DNA of 64,000 nt from Achromobacter aloeverae (GCF_004121055.1 NZ_PYAL01000003.1:620001-684000); one strand, 5' to 3'; positions 50,987 to 62,203 are shown, numbered from the stretch's first letter. The notes: generated by a model from the letters alone, not told the origin. Translations and numbers: made by a program.

Positions 50987-53900
50987 GTGTCCACACTGCC
51001 CGACTCGCTGCCGCCTGGCTTTCCCGCCACGTCATCCCCCCCTCGCCCGACGCGCGCCTATCGCAACCGCGCCTGGATCGCCGTGGGGGGCCTGCTGGTA
51101 TTCATGGTGCTGTATCTGGGACTGGCCGGCTGGTTGGTCTATACCGCGTACCGCATGCTCGCCGGCGCCATCTCCTCGTCCACGGGCGACGGCGCCTTCC
51201 TCGGCTACGCGGTGGGCGCCTGCGCGGCGTTCCTGGCCGCCTTCATGCTCAAGGGCCTGTTCTTCGTCAAGCGCGGCAGCATCGACGACGAATACGAGGT
51301 CAAGGCCGACACGCAGCCGGAGCTCTTCGCCTTCCTGCGCGCCATGGCCGATGCCGCCGGCGCACCGCGTCCGCACCGGGTTTTCCTGTCGTCGCGGGTG
51401 AACGCGTCGGTGTCCTATGACCTGTCCGTCCTCAACCTGCTCTTGCCGTCGCGCAAGAACCTGGAGATCGGCCTCGGGCTCGTCAACGTGCTGACGCTGG
51501 GCGAACTGCGCGCGGTGCTGGCGCATGAATTCGGCCATTTCGCCCAGCGCTCCATGGCGGTCGGGCGCTGGGTCTATATCGCCCAGCAGGTCGCCGGCCA
51601 CCTGGTGGCGCGGCGCGACCGCTTCGATCGCTTCCTGCAGTCCATTTCCAATTCGGATTTCCGCATCGCCTGGGTGGGCTGGCTGATCAGCCTGATCGTG
51701 TGGGCCATACGCGCGTTGGTCGATTCCGCCTTCCGCGTGGTGGTGCTGATGCAGCGCGCCCTTTCGCGCGAGATGGAATTGAACGCCGACCTCGTCGCCG
51801 TGCATCTCACCGGCAGCGATGCGCTGGTGCACGCGCTGCATCGCCTGCAAGCCGCCGACGATTCCTGGGACCGCGCCCTGCGCTTTGCCTTCAACGAGAA
51901 AGGCGACGGTCACCCGCCGGCCGACATCTTCGCGGTGCAAACCCGAATCCTGGCTCATATGCGCCGGATTCTCAACGACCGCACCTATGGCGTCGTCGAC
52001 CCCGTGCCGGCCGACAATCCGGCGGCGCACCGCGTCTTCACCGCCGGCCTGGCGCAGCCGCCCCGCATGTGGCTGACCCACCCGCTGAACCACGAGCGCG
52101 AAGCCAATGCCAAGGCCAACTATGTGCCATCGCCGGTGGAGGAGGGCAGCGCCTGGGACTTGTTCCGCGATGCTGGCGCGCTGCGCCTGCGCCTGACGGA
52201 AGTCACGCTGGGCCCCAAGGACAAGGACGCGGCCGAACCGGAGGTGCTGGACGTCACCCTTCAGCGGCTGGACGAACAGTTCAACCGCGAGTACCTGGAC
52301 AGCCGCTATCGCGGCATCTACTTCGGCCGGTCGCCGGTGCGCCATACCGCCGACGCCGCGGCGCTGTTCGATCCGTCGGCCTCGGCCGATCCTGCCGTGC
52401 ACGCTGGCCTCTATCCGGCCAGCCTGACGCAGGACATGGAGGAATTGCGCGCCCTGGAACTGGACATCGACCAGTTGCGCGGCCTCAGCGAGGGCGACCT
52501 CAAGGTCGACGGCGGCAAGATCCGCCATCGCGGCGGCGAGGCGTCGCTGTCGGAATTGCCGTCGCTGCTGCAATCCGCCCAGCGCACCCTGGATACGGTG
52601 CGTGGCCGCCTGCGCGATCACGATCACGCCTGCCGCGGCTGGCACCTGGCGGCGGCGCGAGCCGCCGGCCCCGCATGGGCTGCCTACCTGGAGGGCGTGT
52701 TGCGCGCGCTGCATTTCGCCGATCACGCGGAAGCGAACCTGCGCGACGCCAATGCCGCCTTCCGCAGCTGGATCTCGGTGGAGACGGCGGCACGCCGCGT
52801 CAGCAACGGTGGACGCAAGCGCGTGCTGGCGGCGGCCAAGGATCTCTATGCGACCTTGCAGCAGACCTATGCCAAGGCCGCCGAAGTGCAATTGAATCCG
52901 CGCCTGGCCGCGGCGACGAACATCGAGGATTTTCCGAAAGAGCTGGGCGCGTTCGAGTTGACCGAGCCTACCGCCAAGAACCTCGGCAGCTGGATCGACG
53001 TCATCGACGGCTGGGTCGACACCGCTACGGGCATGCTGGGCGCCTTGCGTAGTCGCGCCCTGGACGAACTGCTGCTGACCGAATCGCGCGTCGCCGCCCA
53101 TGCCTTGCAGCAGGCGCCCCTCGATGCGGCGGAGACGCCGCCTCGCGTGCCGGTGTCCTACAGCACCCTGCTGCCTGGCCAGGAACGCCAGCGCCAGACC
53201 AAACTGAACTGGTGGAGCCGCTTCCTGGTCGCCGATGGCATATTCCCGTCGGTGCTGCGCCTGGCGGTGGCGGGGTCCATCGTCGCGGTCGTGCTGGGCG
53301 TCAGCATGTTCCTGGGCAATGCCACCTTGACCATCTATAACGGACTGGGCCAGCCGGTGATGGTCAGCATCGGCGACAGCTGGCGGGTGCAGGTGCCCGC
53401 CCATGGCGACGTCAGCCATACGATGAAGCCGGGTGCCGCCTATACGGTGGAGACGCGCACGCTGAAAGGCGACGTCATCGAGTCCTTCAACGCCGACATC
53501 GACAACCGCTTCTCCCATGTGGTGTACAACGTCGCCGGCGCCAGTCCGCTGGTGGAGTGGACCGCTGCCTATGGCAATGCCTCGCAGCGTCCGCCGGTGC
53601 GCCATGGCGCGCCACGCTGGAGCACCATCAGCGTCGATTACTTCTTCCGCGACCCGCCCGGCTCCGTCAAGACCAAGGGCGGCGGCGCCACGCGCACCGC
53701 GCTGGAAGGCGGTGGCGACGGCAGTCCCGAGGAACTGCTGCGCCTGGTGCCGTCGCAGGACGAGCGCGCGGCCATGATGCTGGCGCATGCGCGCTGGGAC
53801 CCGCCCATCAATCCGCATTCCATGCAGTGGCTGGTCGCCGCGGCGGGCGTGCCCGGTTTCGATGAGGTGCTGGCCCAACGCCTGCGCCTGGCGCCCAGGG

Positions 53901-54823
53901 ACGTCATGCTGAACCGCCTGCGCCAGGATACGACCACCGGGGCGCAGCACGACGCCGTGTGCAAGGACCTGGTCCAGCAAGCGCAGGCGAATCCCGCGGA
54001 TGGCGACGCCCAATACCTGGCCGTGCGCTGCATGCCCGATTCTCCTGCCAAGGACCAGGCCTTCGTCGACGGCAACAAGCGCTGGCCGCAACAGGCCTGG
54101 TTCGCCAACGCGGCCGGCAATATCGCGGCCACCAAGGGCGATTGGGCCACCGCCGAGCCGCGCCTGCTGATCGGCTATACGAAACTGCCGATGATGCAAC
54201 CCGCCATCGCGTCCGAGCTGGCTCGCGTCATGCGGGCCGGCGGGCGCCCGGATCCTTTCCGCATGGAGGAGCTGGTCAGCCATTCGCGTGAACTGAGCAC
54301 GCTGCGCGCGCTGGAGACAGGCCAGGGCCTGACGCAGCGGCCCGACCTGCAGGCGTTCTCCGCCCTGGCCCAGGGGCGGCTGGAGGTCGCCGCGGGCCTG
54401 GCCCACCAGAAGCCGGAGACCGAAGCGCGCATCCTGCGCCTGGTCGGCGCTTCCGAGGGCGCGTCGCCGGCCGCGGTGGAGCGCGCGCTGGCGCTGCCGG
54501 GTGGCGAAGGCCTGGACGAGGACACGATCTGGACCAGCATCGCCCTCGCCGCGCGTTCCAAGCGCGACTATGCGCCGCTGATGGCCCAGGTGCCGGACGC
54601 GCTGCAACGCTACAAGCCGGCGATGAAGCAGTTCCTCGACGCGGTCCAGCAGAAGCGGCCGGCGGCCACGGCCGAACAGGCCCTGGACGGCCTGCCGCCC
54701 GCGATGCGCGGCCAGGCCTATGCGATGGCGACCGTCCTGCTGGGCAAGGACACACCGCCGGCCTGGCGCCGTGGCGCGCTGACGCTGCTGTTCGGGCCGG
54801 AGCGTCCTTATTTCAAGAGCTGA
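50987..54823 (+). CDS. Large membrane-anchored M48-family metalloprotease
   Basis: A 1278-residue protein, about four times the usual M48 (HtpX/Ste24) length. Two N-terminal membrane helices (about 30-55 and 72-92) are followed by the protease domain: zinc motif HEFGH at 180-184 (AVLAHEFGHFAQRSM) and the third ligand in SREMELNADLVAVHL. More helices follow near 215-245. A central helical region (about 400-740), another membrane helix near 755-780 (AVAGSIVAVVLGVSMFLG) and a long C-terminal part with beta-rich and TPR-like text (about 930-1270) make up the rest. I prefer GTG 50987; TTG 50981 would add two residues. Substrates unknown. Confidence 0.85.
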   Translation: MSTLPDSLPPGFPATSSPPRPTRAYRNRAWIAVGGLLVFMVLYLGLAGWLVYTAYRMLAGAISSSTGDGAFLGYAVGACAAFLAAFMLKGLFFVKRGSIDDEYEVKADTQPELFAFLRAMADAAGAPRPHRVFLSSRVNASVSYDLSVLNLLLPSRKNLEIGLGLVNVLTLGELRAVLAHEFGHFAQRSMAVGRWVYIAQQVAGHLVARRDRFDRFLQSISNSDFRIAWVGWLISLIVWAIRALVDSAFRVVVLMQRALSREMELNADLVAVHLTGSDALVHALHRLQAADDSWDRALRFAFNEKGDGHPPADIFAVQTRILAHMRRILNDRTYGVVDPVPADNPAAHRVFTAGLAQPPRMWLTHPLNHEREANAKANYVPSPVEEGSAWDLFRDAGALRLRLTEVTLGPKDKDAAEPEVLDVTLQRLDEQFNREYLDSRYRGIYFGRSPVRHTADAAALFDPSASADPAVHAGLYPASLTQDMEELRALELDIDQLRGLSEGDLKVDGGKIRHRGGEASLSELPSLLQSAQRTLDTVRGRLRDHDHACRGWHLAAARAAGPAWAAYLEGVLRALHFADHAEANLRDANAAFRSWISVETAARRVSNGGRKRVLAAAKDLYATLQQTYAKAAEVQLNPRLAAATNIEDFPKELGAFELTEPTAKNLGSWIDVIDGWVDTATGMLGALRSRALDELLLTESRVAAHALQQAPLDAAETPPRVPVSYSTLLPGQERQRQTKLNWWSRFLVADGIFPSVLRLAVAGSIVAVVLGVSMFLGNATLTIYNGLGQPVMVSIGDSWRVQVPAHGDVSHTMKPGAAYTVETRTLKGDVIESFNADIDNRFSHVVYNVAGASPLVEWTAAYGNASQRPPVRHGAPRWSTISVDYFFRDPPGSVKTKGGGATRTALEGGGDGSPEELLRLVPSQDERAAMMLAHARWDPPINPHSMQWLVAAAGVPGFDEVLAQRLRLAPRDVMLNRLRQDTTTGAQHDAVCKDLVQQAQANPADGDAQYLAVRCMPDSPAKDQAFVDGNKRWPQQAWFANAAGNIAATKGDWATAEPRLLIGYTKLPMMQPAIASELARVMRAGGRPDPFRMEELVSHSRELSTLRALETGQGLTQRPDLQAFSALAQGRLEVAAGLAHQKPETEARILRLVGASEGASPAAVERALALPGGEGLDEDTIWTSIALAARSKRDYAPLMAQVPDALQRYKPAMKQFLDAVQQKRPAATAEQALDGLPPAMRGQAYAMATVLLGKDTPPAWRRGALTLLFGPERPYFKS

Positions 54824-54889
54824 TGGAAAAACGGCGTGATCGCGTGCAAGGCAAGGTGGCGTCCACGCGGCGCGCCGCCTGCCTTGCGG

Positions 54890-56416
54890 TCAGGCCGCCC
54901 GTGTCGTGAGGACCTCGGGGTAGCCGGCCGAAACATGCGCATTCCGGAACGGCAGGCGCGACAGGTCCAGGCAGGCCGGACCGGGCGCATCGCAATCGAT
55001 GATGCGCGCACAACGCGCGGCGAAGGCGGCACGGAAATGGTTCTTCGCTTTCACGCACAGCAGCCGGACTGCGTCCAGGTCGATGCCGTGCAGATCATAG
55101 AAGGCGGGGTCGTCGGCCGCCACCACGCGCTCCGTCACGATGACGCGCAGCGTGGGCAGGTCTTCCAATGCCAGGACGACGCTGTTGCCGCAGCTGCGTT
55201 CCACCCCGGTCTGCATGGGGCCGGTGTTGCGGTAGCGCCCATCCGTCAGCCGCTGGACGGTCACGCGCACGGGGACCGGCGCGCCGAACTGCATGCCGTG
55301 GCGTCCTCCCAGCGTAATGTCGATGCTGCCGCCGACGCCGGCTTGCCGGGCGTCGGCGACCACGCCGGGGTCCGCGAAGCTCGCGAATAAAGTGGGTACG
55401 GCGGGCCGCGCCGAGCACAGCGCGGCGAAGAGTCCGGGCGTGTCGCCGCCGCCGCCCGACATGGGGTTGTCGCCCGCATCGGTGACGGCGATCAGCCCCG
55501 GCGCGGTCTCGGCGAGGGCGTCGGCGAGCGCCGCCTGGGGCGAGGGCAGCGCCATGATGAAGCGCGGAAAGCACGCAATGACGCGGTCATGCACCGCGCG
55601 CGCGGTCGCCCTCGCCAGGGCGCCGTCCGGATCCCGCGCGGCGTCGCTGATGACAAAGATGGATGCACCCGTGGCCGCCGTGTCCGAATAGGGAAAACCG
55701 CCGAAGACCAATACGTCGAGTATCCCGTCCTTGATCGCCGCGACGGCCGCCTGCTCCAGTTCCTGCATCGGGCCCGCGGACGTGCGCATATTGATGCTGG
55801 GCAGCACGATTCCTTCATTGACCACTGCCCGATGGGTAATCAGGCCCTCGTCGGCGCAGCGCAGCAGGCCTTGCAAGACCCGGTCCGCCGCCTGGTCCAT
55901 GTCGACATGCGGATGCGTGCGATAGACCGCCGCGATATCCAGCACGTCGCCCCAGGCTGCCGGCATGTTGCCGTGCAGGTCGAAGCTGGCGCCCAGGGGA
56001 ACGGCGGGCAGCATCGTTCGCACCATGCGGGCGATGTCCAGTTCCGGCGTCTCGCGGGTGGGCGTGATGGCCGCGCCATGCAAGGACAGGTAGACCGCAT
56101 CCCATCCGTGCGCCGCCTGTCCGGCGGCCAGTCCGTCGCGCAGCTCCTGCGTCAGGCGCGTGATGACGTCATCGTCGATGGGGCCGGCGGGCAGGGCCGA
56201 GGCGCAGCGCAGCACCACGACTTCCCAATCCGGATGGGACGCCGCGAAGCGCGCGACGGCGCCAAGTTCGGTGGCCGTGCCGCGCATCGTGTCCAGCACT
56301 TGCGCGCCGGCTTGCCATTCATACTGTTCGAATTGCGCGAAGCTTGCCGGGACGGGGCAGAAGGCATTGCCTTCGAACCACAGCCGCGCCACCGCCAGGT
56401 ATTTAGGCCGCGCCAT
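54890..56416 (-). CDS. M81-family (MlrC-type) metallopeptidase
   Basis: A 508-residue protein with the MlrC signature: ARLWFEGNAFCPVPASFAQF at the start, YLSLHGAAI, ASFDLHGNMP, RTHPHVDMDQAADR (histidine zinc ligands) and TDAGDNPMSGGGGDTPGLFAAL. MlrC cleaves linearised microcystin fragments in sphingomonads, but most family members have other unknown amide substrates. Its ATG overlaps the stop of the Bug protein gene (TGATG), so both come from one transcript starting at the divergent operator region. Confidence 0.9.
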   Translation of the reverse strand: MARPKYLAVARLWFEGNAFCPVPASFAQFEQYEWQAGAQVLDTMRGTATELGAVARFAASHPDWEVVVLRCASALPAGPIDDDVITRLTQELRDGLAAGQAAHGWDAVYLSLHGAAITPTRETPELDIARMVRTMLPAVPLGASFDLHGNMPAAWGDVLDIAAVYRTHPHVDMDQAADRVLQGLLRCADEGLITHRAVVNEGIVLPSINMRTSAGPMQELEQAAVAAIKDGILDVLVFGGFPYSDTAATGASIFVISDAARDPDGALARATARAVHDRVIACFPRFIMALPSPQAALADALAETAPGLIAVTDAGDNPMSGGGGDTPGLFAALCSARPAVPTLFASFADPGVVADARQAGVGGSIDITLGGRHGMQFGAPVPVRVTVQRLTDGRYRNTGPMQTGVERSCGNSVVLALEDLPTLRVIVTERVVAADDPAFYDLHGIDLDAVRLLCVKAKNHFRAAFAARCARIIDCDAPGPACLDLSRLPFRNAHVSAGYPEVLTTRAA

Positions 56417-57432
56417 CAGTCCTGCTCCTTCGCGTTGGGCAGCAGCTTGCGGTAACGCGCCTGCTCCGCGCTGATCTGCCGGGCCAGCCTGTCGGGCGCG
56501 CCGCCCACCGGGATCGCGCCCAGGGCATGGAATTTCTCGCGCATGGCCGGCTGGTCCAGGATGCCGTCCACCTCCGTGTTCAGTCGTCGCACCACCGCTT
56601 CCGGCGTGCCGGCGGGCGCCACGATGGCGAACCAGGAGAGCAGCAGATAGCCCGGCACCGTCGCGCTCACGGGCTGCACGTTCGGCAGCACGTCCAGGAC
56701 TTGCGCGCTGGTCACGCCCAGCGCCACTTCCTTGCCCGACTGGATGTAGCCCAGCGCGGTCGGCAGGTTGTCGCCGGCCAGTTCGACGTGGCCGGCGACG
56801 AGGTCCGCCGATACCTGCGACGCGCCCTTGTAGGGAACGTGCACGATATCCACGCCCGTCATTTGCTTGAGCAATTCAAGCTCGATATGCGCCGTGCTGC
56901 CGACGCCGGGCGAAGCCCAGTTGAGCTTGCCGGGATGCGCCTTTGCATAGGCAATCAGGTCCTGCATGTTTTTAAGTCCCGTGCCCGGATACGCCAGGAT
57001 CACGTTGGGAACGTCCGCCAGGTAGGCCACCGGCGCGAAGTCCTTCTCCGGATCGAAGCTCAGCTGCTTGTAGATATTGGCGTTGATCGCCAGCGGTCCC
57101 GGCGTGGCGAGCAGCAAGGTATAGCCGTCCGGCGCGGCGTGCGCAACCATGGACGCACCGATGTTCGCGCCCGCGCCGGGCTTGTTTTCAACGATGACGC
57201 TCTGATGCAGGCGCTGGGTCAGGCCTTCGGCCACCAGGCGCGCCAGGACGTCGGTGGTTCCGCCCGGCGCGAACGGGACGATGAGCTGTATGGGCTTGGA
57301 CGGCCAGCTGTCCGCGGCGTGGGCGGACCAGGCCGCGGTGGCGGCGGCGACCGCCACGGCGCACCGCGCGAGGAGGCGCCGTGCCGGCGTCAATGCTCGC
57401 GCCGCGCGGGCGTCGGGATGGCGGATGGACAT
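56416..57432 (-). CDS. Bug-family tripartite tricarboxylate transporter binding protein
   Basis: A 338-residue periplasmic protein of the Bug/TctC family, heavily expanded in Bordetella. A long signal peptide with a basic start ends near AWSAHA (about residue 40), followed by the invariant WPSKPIQLIVPFAPGGTTDVLARLVAEGL and VENKPGAGANIGASMVA. No TctA/TctB membrane genes are nearby, as is common for orphan Bug proteins. It heads the minus-strand operon with the M81 peptidase. Confidence 0.93.
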   Translation of the reverse strand: MSIRHPDARAARALTPARRLLARCAVAVAAATAAWSAHAADSWPSKPIQLIVPFAPGGTTDVLARLVAEGLTQRLHQSVIVENKPGAGANIGASMVAHAAPDGYTLLLATPGPLAINANIYKQLSFDPEKDFAPVAYLADVPNVILAYPGTGLKNMQDLIAYAKAHPGKLNWASPGVGSTAHIELELLKQMTGVDIVHVPYKGASQVSADLVAGHVELAGDNLPTALGYIQSGKEVALGVTSAQVLDVLPNVQPVSATVPGYLLLSWFAIVAPAGTPEAVVRRLNTEVDGILDQPAMREKFHALGAIPVGGAPDRLARQISAEQARYRKLLPNAKEQD

Positions 57433-57454
57433 GATGGAATTCCCCTAAATCACT

Positions 57455-57482
57455 TGATTCATTGGTTTGCGTTAATGAATCA
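57455..57482. promoter_or_regulatory. Palindromic operator in the Bug/aminotransferase divergent promoter
   Basis: TGATTCATT (57455-57463) and AATGAATCA (57474-57482) form a perfect 9-bp inverted repeat with a 10-base spacer, centred between two divergent operons. It is the likely site of the RpiR-type regulator encoded at the end of the plus-strand operon. Further ATTC-rich direct repeats lie at 57512-57545. Confidence 0.7.
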
Positions 57483-57547
57483 TATGTTCTATAAAGATCG
57501 TTGGTCAAGCCAGCTGATCCATTCGACCATTCGATCCATTTCCATTC

Positions 57548-58888
57548 ATGACCCATATCATTCATCGCAATCCCCGGACACCGCTCGCCACCGCCGTCAG
57601 GGGCCTGGGCAGTTACCTGATCGACCATGAGGGCCGCCGCTACTACGACGGCTCCGGCGGCGCCGCCGTATCCTGCCTGGGCCATGGACATCCGGAAGTC
57701 GCCGACGCCGTGATCGCGCAGATCCGGACGCTGGAGTACGCGCACACCAGCTTCTTCACTTCCGAACCCGCGGAGCAGCTTGCCGATACGCTGGTCCGCA
57801 GGTCGCCGCCGGGCCTGGCCCACGTGTATTTCCTGTCCAGCGGTTCGGAGGCCGTGGAGACGGCGCTCAAGCTGGCGCGGCAATACCATGTGGAGCGAGG
57901 CGAGCCAGGGCGCTGGCGCAGTATCGCGCGCTTGCAGAGTTATCACGGCAATACGCTGGGCGCGCTGGCCGCCGGCGGGCACCAGGGGCGGCGGCGCTTG
58001 TACCAGCCCCTGCTGGCGGACGTGACCCATGTCTCGGCTTGCTTCCCCTTGCACTATCGCCGGCCGGAGGAATCGGACGATGGCTATGGCGACCGGCTGG
58101 CGCACGAGCTGGACACGGCCATCCTGGAGGCGGGCCCGGAGACGGTGTCCGCCTTCATCGCCGAGACGGTCGTGGGCGCCACGGCGGGCGCTGTCTGTGC
58201 GGTCCCGGGATATTTTCGGAAGCTGCGCGAGGTGTGCGACCGCCATGGCGTGGTATTCATCCTCGACGAAGTGATGAGCGGCCTGGGACGTACGGGGTCC
58301 TATCATGCGTTTGAACAGGAAGGCGTCGTGCCGGACCTGCTGTGCCTGGCCAAGGGACTGGGCGGCGGATACCAGCCCATCGCGGCGGTCATGGCGCATG
58401 ACCGCATCGTCGACGCCATCGCCGGCGGCAGCGGCGCGTTCCAGCATGGGCACACCTATATCGGGCATCCTGTGGCCTGCGCGGGTGCGCTGGCGGTCCA
58501 GAACATCATCGAGCGGGACGGCCTGGTGCAACGGTCCGCCACGCTTGGCCGTTATCTGCAGGACTGCTTGCGCGAGCGCCTGGGTGGGCATCCCCACGTC
58601 AACGACATCCGCGGACGCGGCCTGTTCCAGGCGGTGGAGCTGGTCCAGGACAGGGAGGGGAATCGGGTATTCGATCCCGGCCTGCAACTGCATGCAAGGA
58701 TCAAGCGGACCGCGTTGGCCCGTGGCCTGCTTTGCTATCCGGGGGGCGGCACTGTCGACGGGGTGCGCGGGGACCATGTCCTGCTTGCGCCGCCCTATAC
58801 GACGACGCAAGAGGAATTGCAGTCCGCCGTGGATATTCTTGTTGCCAGCATCGGCGCGGCGATCGCCGAAGTGCGCGATCTACAATGA
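57548..58888 (+). CDS. Class-III (omega) aminotransferase
   Basis: A 446-residue PLP-dependent aminotransferase. It shows DGSGGAAVSCLGHGHPEV, SSGSEAVETALKLARQY (phosphate-binding loop), ILDEVMSGLGRTG (PLP Asp) and LCLAKGLGGGYQPIAAV with the Schiff-base Lys, followed by HGHTYIGHPVACA. The family covers ornithine, beta-alanine, taurine and gamma-aminobutyrate aminotransferases. With the M81 peptidase and Bug protein across the divergent promoter it suggests catabolism of an amide that releases an amine. The ATG is at 57548; its stop overlaps the RpiR frame. Confidence 0.92.
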   Translation: MTHIIHRNPRTPLATAVRGLGSYLIDHEGRRYYDGSGGAAVSCLGHGHPEVADAVIAQIRTLEYAHTSFFTSEPAEQLADTLVRRSPPGLAHVYFLSSGSEAVETALKLARQYHVERGEPGRWRSIARLQSYHGNTLGALAAGGHQGRRRLYQPLLADVTHVSACFPLHYRRPEESDDGYGDRLAHELDTAILEAGPETVSAFIAETVVGATAGAVCAVPGYFRKLREVCDRHGVVFILDEVMSGLGRTGSYHAFEQEGVVPDLLCLAKGLGGGYQPIAAVMAHDRIVDAIAGGSGAFQHGHTYIGHPVACAGALAVQNIIERDGLVQRSATLGRYLQDCLRERLGGHPHVNDIRGRGLFQAVELVQDREGNRVFDPGLQLHARIKRTALARGLLCYPGGGTVDGVRGDHVLLAPPYTTTQEELQSAVDILVASIGAAIAEVRDLQ

Positions 58889-58914
58889 CGCGACTTTTGG
58901 CGAACAGGAACCGT

Positions 58915-59793
58915 ATGGACAAGCGCGGCGTCGACGAACTCATTGCGCGGCACTTTGCCGGCCTGCCTCCCATGCTGCAACGGGCCGCGCGGTATGCGGT
59001 CGACAATCCGAAGGAGATCGCCCTGAACTCCATGCGGGCGGTGGCGGGCAGCGCGGGCGTGCAGGCCAGCGCCATGCATCGCCTGGCTCGCCAACTGGGT
59101 TTCGACGGCTACGACGCCATGCGGGACGTCTATCGGACATGGCTGGCGCAGGGACATGCGACCTTCGCCGATCGGGCATCGGCCTTGCAGCGCGGGGCGG
59201 GCGGCAATGACGCCGCGCTCATCGGCGAACTGTTGCAGGCGGACGCACGCAACCTCGACAGGATGAACGATCCGGACATCTTGCGTGCGCTGCTGACGGC
59301 GCGCGATGTGCTGGCCAAGGCCAGGCATATCTATATCGTCGGATTGCGCAGCCTGTTCCCCGCTGCGTTCTACCTCAACTACGCCTGCGGCATGTTCCGC
59401 CAGGACACGACCCTGCTGGCCGGGATGGGCGGCATCTTCGCGGACGAATTGCGAGGCGCGCGCAAGGACGACGCGCTGGTCGTCTTCAGCTACGAGCCCT
59501 ATGCGCGCGACACGGTCGCCGCGGTGGAGTATGCGCGCGAGAAGGGGGTGCGCATCGTCAGCGTGACCGATAGCGCGGTGTCCCCGGTTGCCGTCAAGGC
59601 CACGGCCCTGATCGTCGTGGAGAACGCCACGAAATCGCTATTTCCCTCGGTCGTGCCGGCCTTGTCGGTGGCGCAGACGCTGGCCGCGCTGTTGGTGGCG
59701 CATGGCGGCGCCGCCAGTGTGCGCGAGGTGCGGCAGAGCGAAGCGCAGTTGCGGCAGTTTTCGGTCTACGTGACGGCGACGAAAGCGACTTGA
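58915..59793 (+). CDS. RpiR/MurR-family transcriptional regulator
   Basis: A 292-residue regulator with an N-terminal RpiR helix-turn-helix (DELIARHFAGLPPMLQRAARYAVDNPKEIALNSMRAVAGSAGV and ASAMHRLARQLGFDGYDAMRDVYR, read in parts) and a C-terminal SIS sugar-phosphate-binding domain (ARHIYIVGLRSLFPAAFYL to about 270). ATG 58915 follows CAGGAA at a good distance; the ATG at 58885 overlaps the aminotransferase stop and would add ten residues. It probably controls the divergent operons through the palindrome at 57455-57482. Confidence 0.9.
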   Translation: MDKRGVDELIARHFAGLPPMLQRAARYAVDNPKEIALNSMRAVAGSAGVQASAMHRLARQLGFDGYDAMRDVYRTWLAQGHATFADRASALQRGAGGNDAALIGELLQADARNLDRMNDPDILRALLTARDVLAKARHIYIVGLRSLFPAAFYLNYACGMFRQDTTLLAGMGGIFADELRGARKDDALVVFSYEPYARDTVAAVEYAREKGVRIVSVTDSAVSPVAVKATALIVVENATKSLFPSVVPALSVAQTLAALLVAHGGAASVREVRQSEAQLRQFSVYVTATKAT

Positions 59794-59854
59794 TGGCCCG
59801 GGTTGACCAGGCTGCCTGGGTTGCTTGGGTTGGCTGGGGCCTGCGCCGCGCGTC

Positions 59855-59893
59855 GAAAAGAAAAAACCCGGAGGGTGGAAACCACCCTCCGGG
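59855..59893 (-). terminator. Rho-independent terminator of groESL
   Basis: On the minus strand a perfect 12-bp stem (CCCGGAGGGTGG with its complement, 59867-59893, three-base loop) is followed by TTTTTTCTTTT. It lies 52 bases after the groEL stop. Confidence 0.95.
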
Positions 59894-59944
59894 CTCTTGC
59901 TTGGGAAGGCAGCCGTCGCCGGCTGCCTTTTAGGCAAGGACTTC

Positions 59945-61594
<1,650 letters not shown>

Positions 61595-61623
61595 TTACGG
61601 AGAATTCTGAGAAGATGAGGGAT

Positions 61624-61911
61624 TTACTGGATCACGGCGAGGATTTCTTCCTCGCGGATGACGAGCAGTTCCTCGCCATCGACCTTCACCGACTGGCCGG
61701 CATACTTGCCGAACAGCACCTTGTCGCCCGCCTTCAGGTCGACCGGCAGAATCTTGCCGTCTTCAGTGCGCTTGCCGGGGCCGACGGCGATGACTTCGCC
61801 TTGGTCGGGCTTTTCGGCCGCGCTGTCAGGGATGACGATGCCCGAGGCAGTTTTGCGCTCGTTGTCCAGGCGCTTGATGATCACGCGATCATTCAGAGGA
61901 CGCAGGGCCAT
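61624..61911 (-). CDS. groES: Co-chaperonin GroES
   Basis: The 95-residue heptameric lid of GroEL. It begins [47 protein letters not shown], including the mobile loop, and ends with [16 protein letters not shown] use ATG 61911; the frame is open upstream across the leader but this is the family start. A CIRCE element and promoter lie 75-128 bases upstream. Confidence 0.98.
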   Translation of the reverse strand: MALRPLNDRVIIKRLDNERKTASGIVIPDSAAEKPDQGEVIAVGPGKRTEDGKILPVDLKAGDKVLFGKYAGQSVKVDGEELLVIREEEILAVIQ

Positions 61912-61985
61912 GAAAAACTCCTGTTTTCTTGAAACGGTAAGGGGGTTGTCTCGCTTGCCCCGGGACCGGAAGGCGTAGGCGCTTG

Positions 61986-62012
61986 TTAGCACTCACCGGA
62001 GGCGAGTGCTAA
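61986..62012 (-). promoter_or_regulatory. CIRCE operator (HrcA site) of groESL
   Basis: TTAGCACTC-N9-GAGTGCTAA is present without a mismatch (61986-61994, 62004-62012). It abuts the -10 box of the promoter, so HrcA binding would block transcription. Confidence 0.96.
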
Positions 62013-62040
62013 TTATAGGGATCGTTGGAAAGGGTTCAAG
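62012..62040 (-). promoter_or_regulatory. groESL promoter, overlapping sigma-70 and sigma-32 elements
   Basis: On the minus strand TTGAAC (62034-62039) and TATAAT (62012-62017) are 16 bases apart, a good sigma-70 promoter. The same DNA reads CTTGAA-N14-CCCTATAA, matching the sigma-32 consensus. Dual HrcA and heat-shock sigma control is therefore likely. Confidence 0.8.
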
Positions 62041-62203
62041 GGGGGAGGGGGGTGCTGTTACAACTTCGGGAAGGGCTGCCGAAGTACTGGACCCAAATAG
62101 AGGTCCACACACCATTAAGCTGGCTGAGTAGAGATGGCCGTTGCGCCGTCCTTGACCGCACAAGTGACGATCTTAAATTATTGAAATTTATGAAATAAGT
62201 GGT

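Noticed and set aside
51032-54607. A 1191-residue open frame on the minus strand opposite the M48 protease gene
   Set aside because: It is antisense to a gene with clear zinc-protease motifs. The translation is Arg/Gln/Gly-rich with no recognisable domain.
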